Positions 26,258-34,734 are shown, counted from the first letter of the stretch. The stretch: DNA of 64,000 nucleotides from Ureibacillus sinduriensis BLB-1 = JCM 15800 (GCF_000772955.1 NZ_JPVO01000054.1:310001-374000); one strand, 5' to 3'. A program made the numbers and translations. The notes: generated from the letters alone by a model not told the origin.

Positions 26258-27031
26258 ATGTCAGAAAAAGAACAAAATCTTACAGAAAAAAAATCCACTA
26301 GACGTAATTTCCTGAAAAATTCAGGGTTAACACTTGGAGGTCTAGTACTAGGTGGGGCAGTAACAAGTTTAGTTGTAAAAAATGATGAAACGATTACAAC
26401 TTCCGCACCAGCAGATTCAGAACACGGTCATGAAGCGACTAACTATAACAAAGCTTTAATGTTCTTTACACCAGAACAATATTCAACTATAGCAGCTGCA
26501 ACAGAACAAATCTTTCCGAAGACAGAAGTGGGTCCTGGGGCAGAAGAACTATTAGTACCTTATTTTATTGACCATCAATTGGCAGGTTCTTATGGATTGA
26601 TGAGTAAAGAATATACAAAAGGTCCGTTTTATCCAAAAGAAGCAACGCCTTTATTTGGTCACCAAACTCATTTAACTCGTCAAGACATCTTTGTATTAGG
26701 AATCAACTTGTTGAATTCTGAAGCAACGAAAAGATTCGAGAAAAAATTCTATGAGCTTGAAGCTGAACAGCAAATCGAAATTTTAACAGCGGTTGAAGCA
26801 GATGAAGTTGAACTAAATGCTGCAACAACTCCTTCTTATTTCTTTAAATTGCTACGTTCTGCAACACTAGAAGGTGTCTATGCTGATCCATTGTATGGCG
26901 GAAATAAAGATATGGGTGGTTGGAAGATGAAAAAATTCCCAGGTCACCAAATGTCATACGCAAATATGGTAGAAAAAGAAGAGTTTGTTGACATTAAGCC
27001 GCAAAGCTTAAATGCTCAACATAATCACTAA
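26258..27031 (+). CDS. Gluconate 2-dehydrogenase subunit 3 family protein, Tat substrate
   Basis: 257 residues. The twin-arginine signal TRRNFLKNSG (R15-R16), followed by a glycine-rich hydrophobic stretch to about residue 42, directs folded export. The mature part contains the gluconate dehydrogenase small-subunit pattern: FTPEQYSTIAAATEQIFP, GPGAEELLVPYFIDHQLAGSYG and a TLEGVYADPLYGGNKDMGGWKMKKFPG ending. In homologous systems this subunit carries the GMC flavosubunit across the membrane. The ATG follows GGAGGA; it lies 14 bases upstream of the GMC gene. Confidence 0.92.
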   Translation: MSEKEQNLTEKKSTRRNFLKNSGLTLGGLVLGGAVTSLVVKNDETITTSAPADSEHGHEATNYNKALMFFTPEQYSTIAAATEQIFPKTEVGPGAEELLVPYFIDHQLAGSYGLMSKEYTKGPFYPKEATPLFGHQTHLTRQDIFVLGINLLNSEATKRFEKKFYELEAEQQIEILTAVEADEVELNAATTPSYFFKLLRSATLEGVYADPLYGGNKDMGGWKMKKFPGHQMSYANMVEKEEFVDIKPQSLNAQHNH

Positions 27032-27045
27032 TCGGAGGGTCAACA

Positions 27046-28764
27046 ATGGCAACAACATTACCAAAAACAGATATTGTATTAGTAGGGGTAGGCTGGACAG
27101 GTGGTATCATCGCCGCTGAACTTACAAAAAAAGGCTATCAAGTTGTAGGGCTGGAACGTGGTAAAACACGTAGTATGAATGATTACTTGATGGTTCATGA
27201 TGAACTTCGTTACGCAAATCGCAATGAAATGATGCAAGATTTATCAAAAGAAACTTGGACTGTTCGACATGATCCAAGTCAACGTGCATTACCATACCGT
27301 AATCATGGTTCTTTCTTAGTTGGTGACGGATTAGGTGGTTCTGGTGAACACTGGAATGGTTTAACATATCGTTTCTTCCCTTATGATTTTGAAATTCGTT
27401 CAAAAACAATCGAGCGTTACGGTGAAGATAAAATTCCGGCTGATATGCCGCTTCAAGACTGGGGAATTACATATGATGAAATGGTTCCTTACTTTGAAAA
27501 ATTTGAAGAGATGATCGGTTTATCTGGGGAAGAAAATCCACATCCAGACGTACCGAAAATTAAATATCCAACAGCTCCATTAAAAGAAACACCTGCTATG
27601 AAAATGTTTAGAGAAGCAGCAACTTCACTAGGGTACCATCCGTATACTGCACCTGCAGCGACGTTGTCTGAATCTTACACAAACAAAGACGATATTACTC
27701 GTGGGGCATGCCAATATTGTGGTTTCTGTGAACGATTTGGCTGTGAATATGGAGCGAAGGCATCTCCTATCGTAACTGTTTTACCAGTAGCTGAAAAAAC
27801 AGGTAAATTTGAAGTTCGTACTGAATCTTCAGTGCGTCGCATTATCCATGAAAATGGAAAAGCAACTGGTGTATTATATATCGATACAAAAACGGGCGAA
27901 GAGTTCATACAACCAGCGACAGTAGTTGCTGTAACTAGTTACATTTTAAACAACGTCCGCCTATTATTATTATCCGAATTAGGTAAACCTTATAATCATG
28001 AAACAGGTGAAGGGGTTATCGGTAAGAACTATGCTTATCAAATGACTTCATCTGGTTCAACTGGGTTCTTTGAAGACAAAGAATTCAACTCATTCATCGG
28101 TACTGGTGCACTAGCTGGGGTACTTGACGACTTCAATGGTGACAACTTCGACCATACAGACCTGGATTTCATTCACGGTGGTAATATTGCACTAGGCCAT
28201 TATGGTAGACGTCCGATCGCTAATAACTCTACACCAAAAGGAACTCCATCTTGGGGTAAAGAGTTTAAAGATGCATCTATTTATTGGGCACATAAATATA
28301 TGAGCGTAGGTTCTCAAGGCTCAGTTATGCCAAATAAAAATAATTTCTTATCGCTTGATTCACAGTATACAGATCAATATGGTGACCCACTTTTAAGTAT
28401 CACGTTTAACTATAAAGAGAATGAAATAAATCAACAAAAGTATATCCGTGAAATTACTACAAACATCTTGAAAGAAATGGGTGCAACGGAAGTTTCTACA
28501 CCGGGAGATCAAGGTGACTGGGATACAACTAAGTACCAAACAACTCATAATACTGGTGGAGCAATTATGGGTGCAGATCCAAAAACTTCTGCGCTAAATA
28601 ACTACCTACAAATGTGGGATTGCGAAAATGTATTCATTCCAGGTGCAAACGCATTCCCTCATAACTCAGGTATGAATCCAACAGGTACAGTTGGCGCATT
28701 GGCATACCGTGCAGCCGAAGGTATTGAAAAATACCTTACAAACGGTGGGGGATCACTAGTTTAA
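27046..28764 (+). CDS. GMC-family flavoprotein dehydrogenase (gluconate dehydrogenase-like large subunit)
   Basis: 572 residues. FAD motif GVGWTGGIIAAELTKKGYQV near the N-terminus, GGSGEHWNG flavin contact, and C-terminal TTHNTGGAIMG and PHNSGMNPTGTVGALAYRAAE with the catalytic His pair region. It has no signal peptide and is probably exported with the Tat-signal partner. C222, C225, C228 and C233 form a cysteine cluster like that proposed to hold a 3Fe-4S centre in FAD-dependent glucose and gluconate dehydrogenases. The real substrate (gluconate, other sugar or polyol) cannot be told from sequence. Confidence 0.9.
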   Translation: MATTLPKTDIVLVGVGWTGGIIAAELTKKGYQVVGLERGKTRSMNDYLMVHDELRYANRNEMMQDLSKETWTVRHDPSQRALPYRNHGSFLVGDGLGGSGEHWNGLTYRFFPYDFEIRSKTIERYGEDKIPADMPLQDWGITYDEMVPYFEKFEEMIGLSGEENPHPDVPKIKYPTAPLKETPAMKMFREAATSLGYHPYTAPAATLSESYTNKDDITRGACQYCGFCERFGCEYGAKASPIVTVLPVAEKTGKFEVRTESSVRRIIHENGKATGVLYIDTKTGEEFIQPATVVAVTSYILNNVRLLLLSELGKPYNHETGEGVIGKNYAYQMTSSGSTGFFEDKEFNSFIGTGALAGVLDDFNGDNFDHTDLDFIHGGNIALGHYGRRPIANNSTPKGTPSWGKEFKDASIYWAHKYMSVGSQGSVMPNKNNFLSLDSQYTDQYGDPLLSITFNYKENEINQQKYIREITTNILKEMGATEVSTPGDQGDWDTTKYQTTHNTGGAIMGADPKTSALNNYLQMWDCENVFIPGANAFPHNSGMNPTGTVGALAYRAAEGIEKYLTNGGGSLV

Positions 28765-28832
28765 TATAATAATAAAGTAGTGAATTTCTAAATCTCTGAA
28801 TTAATTTACTAATATATTATTTAAGTCAACGT

Positions 28833-28875
28833 TAAATGGGTTGTCTCTTAATTGAGATGACCCATTTTTAATTGT
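28833..28875 (+). terminator. Terminator of the GMC operon
   Basis: AATGGGTTGTCTC (28835-28847) pairs with GAGATGACCCATT (28854-28866), a T-run follows, and 28876-29019 shows nothing further. Confidence 0.8.
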
Positions 28876-29019
28876 ACATAAACTTAACAGGGAGGGAGAA
28901 GAGATTTAAATCCCTCCCACCTTTTACATTAAGAAGGTAGCGAACTCAAACAGCTATATACATAAAGATAAATAGTATTAATATGCATCATAATCGAATG
29001 CTATTTGCTGCTTAAAATG

Positions 29020-29199
29020 TTAGATACTGTCTTCTTTTTTATTGTCCTCTTCGTCTAAAACACCTTTAGTTGAAGTCTTGAAGTTTTTAATCGATTCTCC
29101 AATCGATCGTCCTAATTTTGGGAGTTTTGACGGCCCAAAAATAATTAATATTATTATCAAGATAATAATTAAGCCTGGAATTCCAATTGAGTTAAACAT
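29020..29199 (-). CDS. tatA: TatA, short form, copy 2
   Basis: 59 residues, starting MFNSIGIPGLIIILIIIL, with FGPSKLPKLGRSIGESIKNF and an acidic tail ending EEDNKKEDSI. It is a close paralogue of the short TatA at 24519-24701 in sequence, length and order relative to the long form. The ATG at 29199 is preceded by GGAGGC (29210-29205 on the minus strand). No tatC accompanies this pair. Confidence 0.88.
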   Translation of the reverse strand: MFNSIGIPGLIIILIIILIIFGPSKLPKLGRSIGESIKNFKTSTKGVLDEEDNKKEDSI

Positions 29200-29313
29200 G
29201 AATTTGCCTCCAATTTTTAATCATCAAATATCTACTATTCACTATTCCTGAACCGGGTGCCTCCAAAAAAGAAACGATCAAAAGAGGATAAGTTTATTCA
29301 TATGGATGAGAAA

Positions 29314-29541
29314 TTATTTTTCTCTACTATTTTCTTTTTTAAGGTCCACTAAAGTGAACTCTTCTTTCGCTTCTTTGAATTCACCAGTCACATCATCAAC
29401 AATATCTTTTGTAGAATTTTTAAATTCTTTTAACGTTTGCCCAACAGCTTTCCCTAACTGTGGTAATTTTGATGGTCCAAAAAGTATCAGTGCGATAACA
29501 AGTATAATTACCATTCCGGGTATCCCGATTGACTGAATCAT
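29314..29541 (-). CDS. tatA: TatA, long form, copy 2
   Basis: 75 residues: [19 protein letters not shown] membrane helix, [20 protein letters not shown] and the tail [17 protein letters not shown]. Nearly identical to the long TatA at 24823-25050, with differences mostly in the tail. The start at 29541 is chosen over an ATG at 29547 that lies directly on the ribosome site AAAGGAGG. This pair is divergent from the second small membrane protein gene, mirroring the first pair. Confidence 0.9.
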   Translation of the reverse strand: MIQSIGIPGMVIILVIALILFGPSKLPQLGKAVGQTLKEFKNSTKDIVDDVTGEFKEAKEEFTLVDLKKENSREK

Positions 29542-29804
29542 CCTCATTCCTCCTTTTGAAGTCAGACTTAGTCTGTCCTTATAATTTTTTAACGGTTATT
29601 TATAAGTTTGTGCCTAAATGTTCATACTTATAGCAAAAAAATATGATTGTTGTACTAATTATGTACTTGCAGTGAAATTCTTCACAAAAAACGCTATGAG
29701 TAAAGATTCCCTAATTTATTTAAAATAAAACATCAACAAATGGTAAACCAGTTTATAAACCGCATCTGCTAGAATTAACACCAAATATTTCTGGGAGGGT
29801 TAAC

Positions 29805-30062
29805 ATGACACAGTATAATCGCGAGGAATTATCATTGATACTGCAAGTACTAGCTGGTATCACCTTGACTATGGGGTTGGCTTTCACTCTATCTATATAT
29901 TCCGGTTTAACGCCAGGATTTGAAATGATAATAGCAGCGATAGGCTTGGCCATTATAATCGGTTGTTGGGGTGGTATGAAGCACCTTGGATTTATGGTGA
30001 CGGTAATATTAGCAGTAATCCTTTTTGCAATTTATTTTAATTTCGCAGCTCTTTTAGGGTGA
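29805..30062 (+). CDS. Small membrane protein of the Tat/GMC cassette, copy 2
   Basis: 85 residues, no named family recognised. It shares MTxYNREELSxIxQVLAG and GCWGGMKHLGF with the protein at 25985-26236. It also has three hydrophobic segments. GGGAGGG precedes the ATG. Unlike copy 1 it is followed by a terminator, not by dehydrogenase genes, so it is either a leftover of a duplicated cassette or a partner of other Tat substrates. Confidence 0.75.
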   Translation: MTQYNREELSLILQVLAGITLTMGLAFTLSIYSGLTPGFEMIIAAIGLAIIIGCWGGMKHLGFMVTVILAVILFAIYFNFAALLG

Positions 30063-30074
30063 AGGGTGGATGAA

Positions 30075-30116
30075 CAAAAAAGGGTTCCTCTTTTTTCGAG
30101 GCGACCTTTTTTATTT
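30075..30116 (+). terminator. Terminator of the second small membrane protein gene
   Basis: AAAAAAGG and CCTTTTTT arms with an inner CTC/GAG pair (30075-30112) and a T-rich tail. Confidence 0.7.
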
Positions 30117-30272
30117 GTTCGAAATCTTGAAATATTTGTAACCGCTAAAAAAGTATAAAGAAGACGGCAGCAAATTATTAGCAATTTAACCTGTATTAGC
30201 AGGCAATTGGGTTGTCTTCACAGTTTGGTAGGCGTAAAATAAAAGAATATTGAAAGATAAGGGAGTTTTAAC

Positions 30273-31382
30273 ATGAGCAGTCGCTTAGTAAATGAATTTT
30301 TGGAACTAGTACAAATTGATTCTGAAACAAAAAACGAGGAAATGATTGCACCAATTCTTGTGCAGAAGTTGGAAGCTTTGGGGTTTGAAGTCTTTCAGGA
30401 TGATGCCCATACGCGAAACGGTCATGGTGCTGGTAATATTATTGCAACTTTGGAAGGGACACAGGATGTTGAGCCAATCTATTTTACTGTTCATATGGAT
30501 ACAGTAGTCCCCGGTGTCGGCATAAAACCTGAGATTCGTGAAGATGGCTATATTTACTCCGATGGAACTACAATTCTTGGTGCAGATGATAAAGCCGGAA
30601 TGGCGGCATTATTCGAAATGGCACGCCGTTTAAAAGAACAAAATATTGAACATGGAACAATTCAATTCATTATAACTGCTGGTGAGGAAAGCGGCTTAGC
30701 TGGCGCTAAGGAATTGGATCCAACTTTAATACAGGCAAAATTAGGATTTGCCGTAGATAGTGACGGTAAAGTTGGCGGAATTGTCACAGCCGCACCTTAT
30801 CAAGCGAAGATTGAAACCAAAATAATTGGAAAAACCGCTCACGCTGGTGTAGCACCTGAAAAGGGGATTTCTGCCATAACACTGGCAGCCAAAGCCATTG
30901 CAAAAATGAACCTTGGCAGAATCGATGAAGAGACAACAGCAAATATTGGCCGTTTTGAAGGTGGCAAAGCAACTAATATTGTATGTGACGAAGTGTATAT
31001 ATTAGCCGAAGCTCGTTCAATAAATAAAGAAAAACTAGATGCCCAAGTCAATCATATGAAAGAAATCTTCGAAAATGTCACTGAAAGTTTGGGTGGCCGT
31101 GCTGAAGTAGAAGTGAAATTAATGTACCCTGGCTTCTCGGTAACTGAATCAGATCGTGTAGTCCAAATTGCGATGCAAGCTGTACAAAATGTGGGACGTG
31201 TTGCCCGACTTGGCATTTCTGGCGGTGGAAGTGACGCAAATGTAATTGCTGGGTTTGGAATACCGACAGTGAATCTTTCGGTTGGCTATGAAGAAATTCA
31301 TACAACAAATGAACGGATGCCGATTGAAGAATTGGAGAAATTAGCCGATTTATTAGTAGAAGTAGTAAAATGTTCTTCGTAG
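30273..31382 (+). CDS. Peptidase T-like M20 metallopeptidase, YqjE-like
   Basis: 369 residues of the M20 family. Metal and catalytic motifs: TVHMDTVVPG, DGTTILGADDKAG, and ITAGEESGLAGAKELD with the general-base Glu. The dimerisation domain contains KTAHAGVAPEKGISAI, and the C-terminal GGGSDANVIAGFGIPTVNL closes the active site. It is most similar to the YqjE/PepT-like branch and probably cleaves short peptides. In B. subtilis yqjE directly follows yqjD; here the Tat cassette lies between them. Confidence 0.92.
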   Translation: MSSRLVNEFLELVQIDSETKNEEMIAPILVQKLEALGFEVFQDDAHTRNGHGAGNIIATLEGTQDVEPIYFTVHMDTVVPGVGIKPEIREDGYIYSDGTTILGADDKAGMAALFEMARRLKEQNIEHGTIQFIITAGEESGLAGAKELDPTLIQAKLGFAVDSDGKVGGIVTAAPYQAKIETKIIGKTAHAGVAPEKGISAITLAAKAIAKMNLGRIDEETTANIGRFEGGKATNIVCDEVYILAEARSINKEKLDAQVNHMKEIFENVTESLGGRAEVEVKLMYPGFSVTESDRVVQIAMQAVQNVGRVARLGISGGGSDANVIAGFGIPTVNLSVGYEEIHTTNERMPIEELEKLADLLVEVVKCSS

Positions 31383-31404
31383 AAAGTTTTCGTGAGGTGA
31401 AACA

Positions 31405-31893
31405 ATGTCGTTTGAAAAAGTAGTTATATTTAACTGTGGAAAAGAAGAATATGCGGTACCGGTAGAGCAGGTCGTTTCCATCGAGAAGTTGGGGCATATT
31501 ACACCTATTCCTCATTTGCCTGGCTATTTGCTTGGTTTTGCACGTGTTCGAGGGGAGCTTATTCCAGTAATTGATTTTAACCGTATTTTATACAATCAGT
31601 CGAGCGAAGGAGATTTATCGCGCATTATTGTGCTCAATACGGATATTGTGAACTATGGGTTAGTCGTGAATGAAGCGAAAGAGATTATTAATCTTACAGA
31701 AAATGAGATTAAACAAGTTGGACTGGTGAATTATTCAAAAACACGCTATTTTACTGCGGTAGCGAATTTGGAGGAGCGCATGATTGCCTGTGTGGATCCA
31801 AAAATCTTGGTGGACTCACTGGAAGGTATCCGAGAAATTATTGAATACTTACATAAGTTGCTCGAAGATGAAAGCAACCAGCCGAATCTCTAA
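31405..31893 (+). CDS. CheW-domain chemotaxis coupling protein
   Basis: 162 residues forming one CheW domain (EEYAVPVEQVVSIEK, IPHLPGYLLGFARVRGELIPVIDF, LVVNEAKEIINL) plus a short helical tail. CheW couples receptors to CheA. It stands 22 bases after the peptidase gene with a GAGGTG ribosome site, away from any chemotaxis operon. It may therefore be an accessory CheW. It ends before a bidirectional terminator. Confidence 0.85.
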   Translation: MSFEKVVIFNCGKEEYAVPVEQVVSIEKLGHITPIPHLPGYLLGFARVRGELIPVIDFNRILYNQSSEGDLSRIIVLNTDIVNYGLVVNEAKEIINLTENEIKQVGLVNYSKTRYFTAVANLEERMIACVDPKILVDSLEGIREIIEYLHKLLEDESNQPNL

Positions 31894-31897
31894 AAAA

Positions 31898-31940
31898 ATG
31901 AAGCTAGTAGGATACAGTCATCCTACTAGCTATTTTATTA
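31898..31940. terminator. Bidirectional terminator
   Basis: AGCTAGTAGGA (31902-31912) pairs with TCCTACTAGCT (31921-31931). A T-rich right flank and an A-run on the left serve the convergent cheW-like and dedA-like genes. Confidence 0.85.
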
Positions 31941-32606
31941 TGACTCGCTATTTTTTGTGATGGCAGAATTTTTCCTATGGAAGTGTGCGAGAAAGCCATA
32001 AATACTCGGAATGAACATAATCATTGTAATTAATGCGAGGGTAAACAGCAGATTTTCTTCCACCCAAGGGATATTACCTAATCCAAAACCGCTTCCCAAC
32101 CATATTAAGGTCCAAATTAGCGCACCGAGTACATTATAACGGACAAAATTCGAATAGGAATGACCGGTAAAGCCTGCAATAAATGGAATCATCGTACGCA
32201 TCAGCGGTATAAATCTTGAAAAGGATATGGCAACTTTTTCATACTCATGCAAAAAATCGCTCGCCTTCTCGATACTTGATTGTGGAATTAGTTTTGCCAG
32301 GAAATTCTTATCAGCCGGTATCTTTTTGAATGTACTTCCAATGAAAAAATTATTACTATCAGCTAAGGAGGTTGCAACAAAAAACAGCAGAAATAATATA
32401 ATTAGATTTAATTCACCAACCGCAGCGATTGCACCACTTGCAAATAAAAGCGAGTCTCCGGGTAAAAAAGATAATATTACAAAACCAGTTTTGCCAAATA
32501 CAATAAGAAAAAGCAATAAGTATATATAGATTCCAAACTGGTCTATGTAAAAGTAAAGTTCGGAATCAAGCCTGCGCAGCACTTCAAAAATATTAGACAT
32601 ACCCAA
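31938..32606 (-). CDS. DedA-family membrane protein
   Basis: About 222 residues with the DedA/SNARE-associated core: FGKTGFVILSFLPGDSLLFASGAIAA, GSTFKKIPADKNF, and FSRFIPLMRTMIPFIAGFTGHSYSNFVRYN with the conserved R...P..R motif. Five or so membrane segments. DedA proteins act in membrane homeostasis and lipid-carrier (C55-P) flipping. The start is uncertain: TTG at 32606 has GGAG nine bases upstream, while ATG 32630 has no ribosome site and ATG 32600 is also possible. Confidence 0.85.
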   Translation of the reverse strand: MGMSNIFEVLRRLDSELYFYIDQFGIYIYLLLFLIVFGKTGFVILSFLPGDSLLFASGAIAAVGELNLIILFLLFFVATSLADSNNFFIGSTFKKIPADKNFLAKLIPQSSIEKASDFLHEYEKVAISFSRFIPLMRTMIPFIAGFTGHSYSNFVRYNVLGALIWTLIWLGSGFGLGNIPWVEENLLFTLALITMIMFIPSIYGFLAHFHRKNSAITKNSES

Positions 32607-32836
32607 TGTAGCTAGCTCCATTTCTGTCATTTCTAAATATATCTTATTAAATTATATTCCTAAATTTAAATAATTAACCTGCATTTACCCTTTAATTTAT
32701 TAAATATTATCAAAAAAATATCTTACTAATTTTAGCTTTAGTTTTATTATTCACTAAAATTGGATTTTGAAACTTTTCCAATAAGAAACCGTATAGTAAA
32801 ACAGGCGATGAAATGTATAGAATGGAGGTGAAATGG

Positions 32837-33346
32837 ATGAAAAACAATTTACCATACAGACCAATCCTGCATTTAAGGAAAAGTAATTTAGAAAAGGTAT
32901 TGGATGGCTTAGGAATTGTCTTATTTGGGGCTGCCATTATTTTTTTAATAATAAATTGGCATCGTATTCCTGATCATGTGCCTATTCACTTTAAAGCAAG
33001 CGGTGAGGCAGATCGCTTCGGTTCAAAGGTGGAGTTGGTTGTCCTCCCGATTATCGGTCTATTTATATTTGTGCTCATGAGCCTTCTGGAAAAGGCTCCT
33101 CACATGCATAATTATCCCGTACGGATCAATGAATCTAACGTAGAGAGGTTCTATTTGCATAGCCGCAAATTATTAAATATCGTAAAAAATGTTTGTTTAT
33201 GGATGTTTTCCTATTTAATTATCCAGATTGGACGAGTGTCCTTAGGAGAACTTCACTCCTTGAGTATTGGATTTGTCCCCGTTTTCTTGTTCATTTTGTT
33301 TGGAACTATTGGAATCGGCCTCTACAAGCAAACAAAAATCAAATAG
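32837..33346 (+). CDS. DUF1648 membrane protein
   Basis: 169 residues. A first membrane helix (about 18-40) precedes the DUF1648 motif NWHRIPDHVPIHFKASGEADRFGSK, followed by three more hydrophobic segments. This domain occurs in SdpI-like and other immunity or regulatory membrane proteins, but the SdpI part is not evident. The ATG at 32837 suits GGAGGTG (32824-32830). It stands alone between dedA and the fluC pair. Function unknown. Confidence 0.75.
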   Translation: MKNNLPYRPILHLRKSNLEKVLDGLGIVLFGAAIIFLIINWHRIPDHVPIHFKASGEADRFGSKVELVVLPIIGLFIFVLMSLLEKAPHMHNYPVRINESNVERFYLHSRKLLNIVKNVCLWMFSYLIIQIGRVSLGELHSLSIGFVPVFLFILFGTIGIGLYKQTKIK

Positions 33347-33509
33347 TAACTATTCGTTAGGAAAATCCTTTAATTTGCTGGGAGCAACTTGATGAATATA
33401 ATATAATATAGTTAGAAATGGTAATTTAAAGAAATGAGCGACTCGTTGGACAAGAAAAGCAGATATTATTCTGTTTCCTTGATTCGTTTATTTGATTGGA
33501 GAAAACTTT

Positions 33510-33869
33510 TTGAAAAAGGGTATACAAGTCTTTATGGGAGGCATGGCAGGGAGCCTGTTACGTTATATTATTCAAGTATATACTAGTACCTCGATGATGC
33601 TTTGGTTTGTCAATATAATCGGCAGCTTTGTGCTGGGCAGTTTGAACGGCTACTATTTAAAAACTGAAAAGCAGGCAAATCTTCTTTTGACGACAGGGAT
33701 GCTTGGTGCTTTTACCACTTTTTCTACATTTACAGAAAGTTGGTTTTACAAGCTTCAAGAGCGTTTTCTATTTGGGATGGTGTATGCTGTCGCCATGACT
33801 TCCGCATGTTTTGTTGCAGCTTATTTTGGGTATTCTCTGAATCGGGGTAAAAATAGATGGAATGGATAA
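33510..33869 (+). CDS. fluC: Fluoride exporter subunit FluC (CrcB), first copy
   Basis: 119 residues, four membrane helices. Family motifs are GGMAGSLLRY, NIIGSFVLGSLNGY and TGMLGAFTTFSTFTESW, the last lining the fluoride path. The TTG start at 33510 lies eight bases after GGAG (33498-33501). It overlaps the second fluC by 13 bases. Tandem fluC genes in Bacillales form heterodimeric channels. I did not find a fluoride (crcB) riboswitch in 33347-33509. Confidence 0.9.
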   Translation: MKKGIQVFMGGMAGSLLRYIIQVYTSTSMMLWFVNIIGSFVLGSLNGYYLKTEKQANLLLTTGMLGAFTTFSTFTESWFYKLQERFLFGMVYAVAMTSACFVAAYFGYSLNRGKNRWNG

Positions 33870-34198
33870 TTGTGGCAATCGGTGGTGGTGTAGGGGCAAC
33901 ATTAAGATATTTGGTTCAATTGCTAGTTAAAAGAATGATGGCGTCATATTGGGCAACTGCATCAGTTAACGTATTGGGATCATTATTATTGGGTTTTGCG
34001 AGTCACGAAGCCATCGATTCAAGTTCGATGATGACTTTTCTAACAGTTGGTGTCCTGGGAGCTTTCACAACATTTTCAACATTTGCATTTGAAATGGTCA
34101 ATCTCATGGATACAAAGAAATGGGGCACAGCATGTTTAAATCTCTCGACGAACTTAATAGGAGGAATTATGGCCTTCTCAATGGGCTGGATATTGTAG
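33857..34198 (+). CDS. fluC: Fluoride exporter subunit FluC (CrcB), second copy
   Basis: 113 residues with GGGVGATLRYLVQ, NVLGSLLLGF and VGVLGAFTTFSTFAFE, the conserved FluC core with its Na+-site Gly/Ser and Phe-box. Four membrane helices. The start ATG lies inside the end of the first copy, so the two are translated together as an antiparallel heterodimer, as described for paired fluC genes. Confidence 0.92.
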   Translation: MEWIIVAIGGGVGATLRYLVQLLVKRMMASYWATASVNVLGSLLLGFASHEAIDSSSMMTFLTVGVLGAFTTFSTFAFEMVNLMDTKKWGTACLNLSTNLIGGIMAFSMGWIL

Positions 34199-34242
34199 TT
34201 ATATACAATTAGAGAAATACATACATTAAAGGCGGTAATAAT

Positions 34243-34734
34243 ATGAAAGCATATTTAGCAAATGGACTATTTTCGATTGGCGATCGATTATTAAATGACC
34301 TGCTCGCTAAGGAGATTAGACAAGAAATACCGGAGATCGAGTTATATTTACCACAAGAAAATGATGCAATTAATGATAAGCAAGCATTTGCAAATAGTTT
34401 GGCCATTGCTCGGGCGGATATGGAAAAGCTGCAAGATAGCGATGTACTTATCGCTGTCTTGGATGGAGTTGAAATAGATTCTGGGGTAGCAGCCGAAATC
34501 GGGGTATTTTCCACTTTTAATAGACCGATTATTGCATTATTTTCCGATGTCCGCCAACTTGGTCGGGACAATCACGATAAAATTTCTGCTTTAATTGAGG
34601 ATGGCACAGAAAATCAGTTTGTTTATCGTAACTTATTTGTAATTGGGCTAATTAAGAAAAATGGCGTCATTGTAAGTACAGTGGAAAGTGCAGTGGAAAA
34701 TGTGAAAAAGTATTTGAAGGAGGAAGTACGATGA
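34243..34734 (+). CDS. Nucleoside 2-deoxyribosyltransferase
   Basis: 163 residues of the NDT family, which exchanges bases on 2'-deoxyribonucleosides through a covalent deoxyribosyl-Glu. KAYLANGLFSIGDR is the N-terminal substrate loop and VLDGVEIDSGVAAEIG contains the catalytic Glu of the DxGxxxEIG motif. AAAGGCGG precedes the ATG. It overlaps the next gene by four bases (ATGA), indicating co-transcription with the DUF4064 protein. Confidence 0.88.
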   Translation: MKAYLANGLFSIGDRLLNDLLAKEIRQEIPEIELYLPQENDAINDKQAFANSLAIARADMEKLQDSDVLIAVLDGVEIDSGVAAEIGVFSTFNRPIIALFSDVRQLGRDNHDKISALIEDGTENQFVYRNLFVIGLIKKNGVIVSTVESAVENVKKYLKEEVR

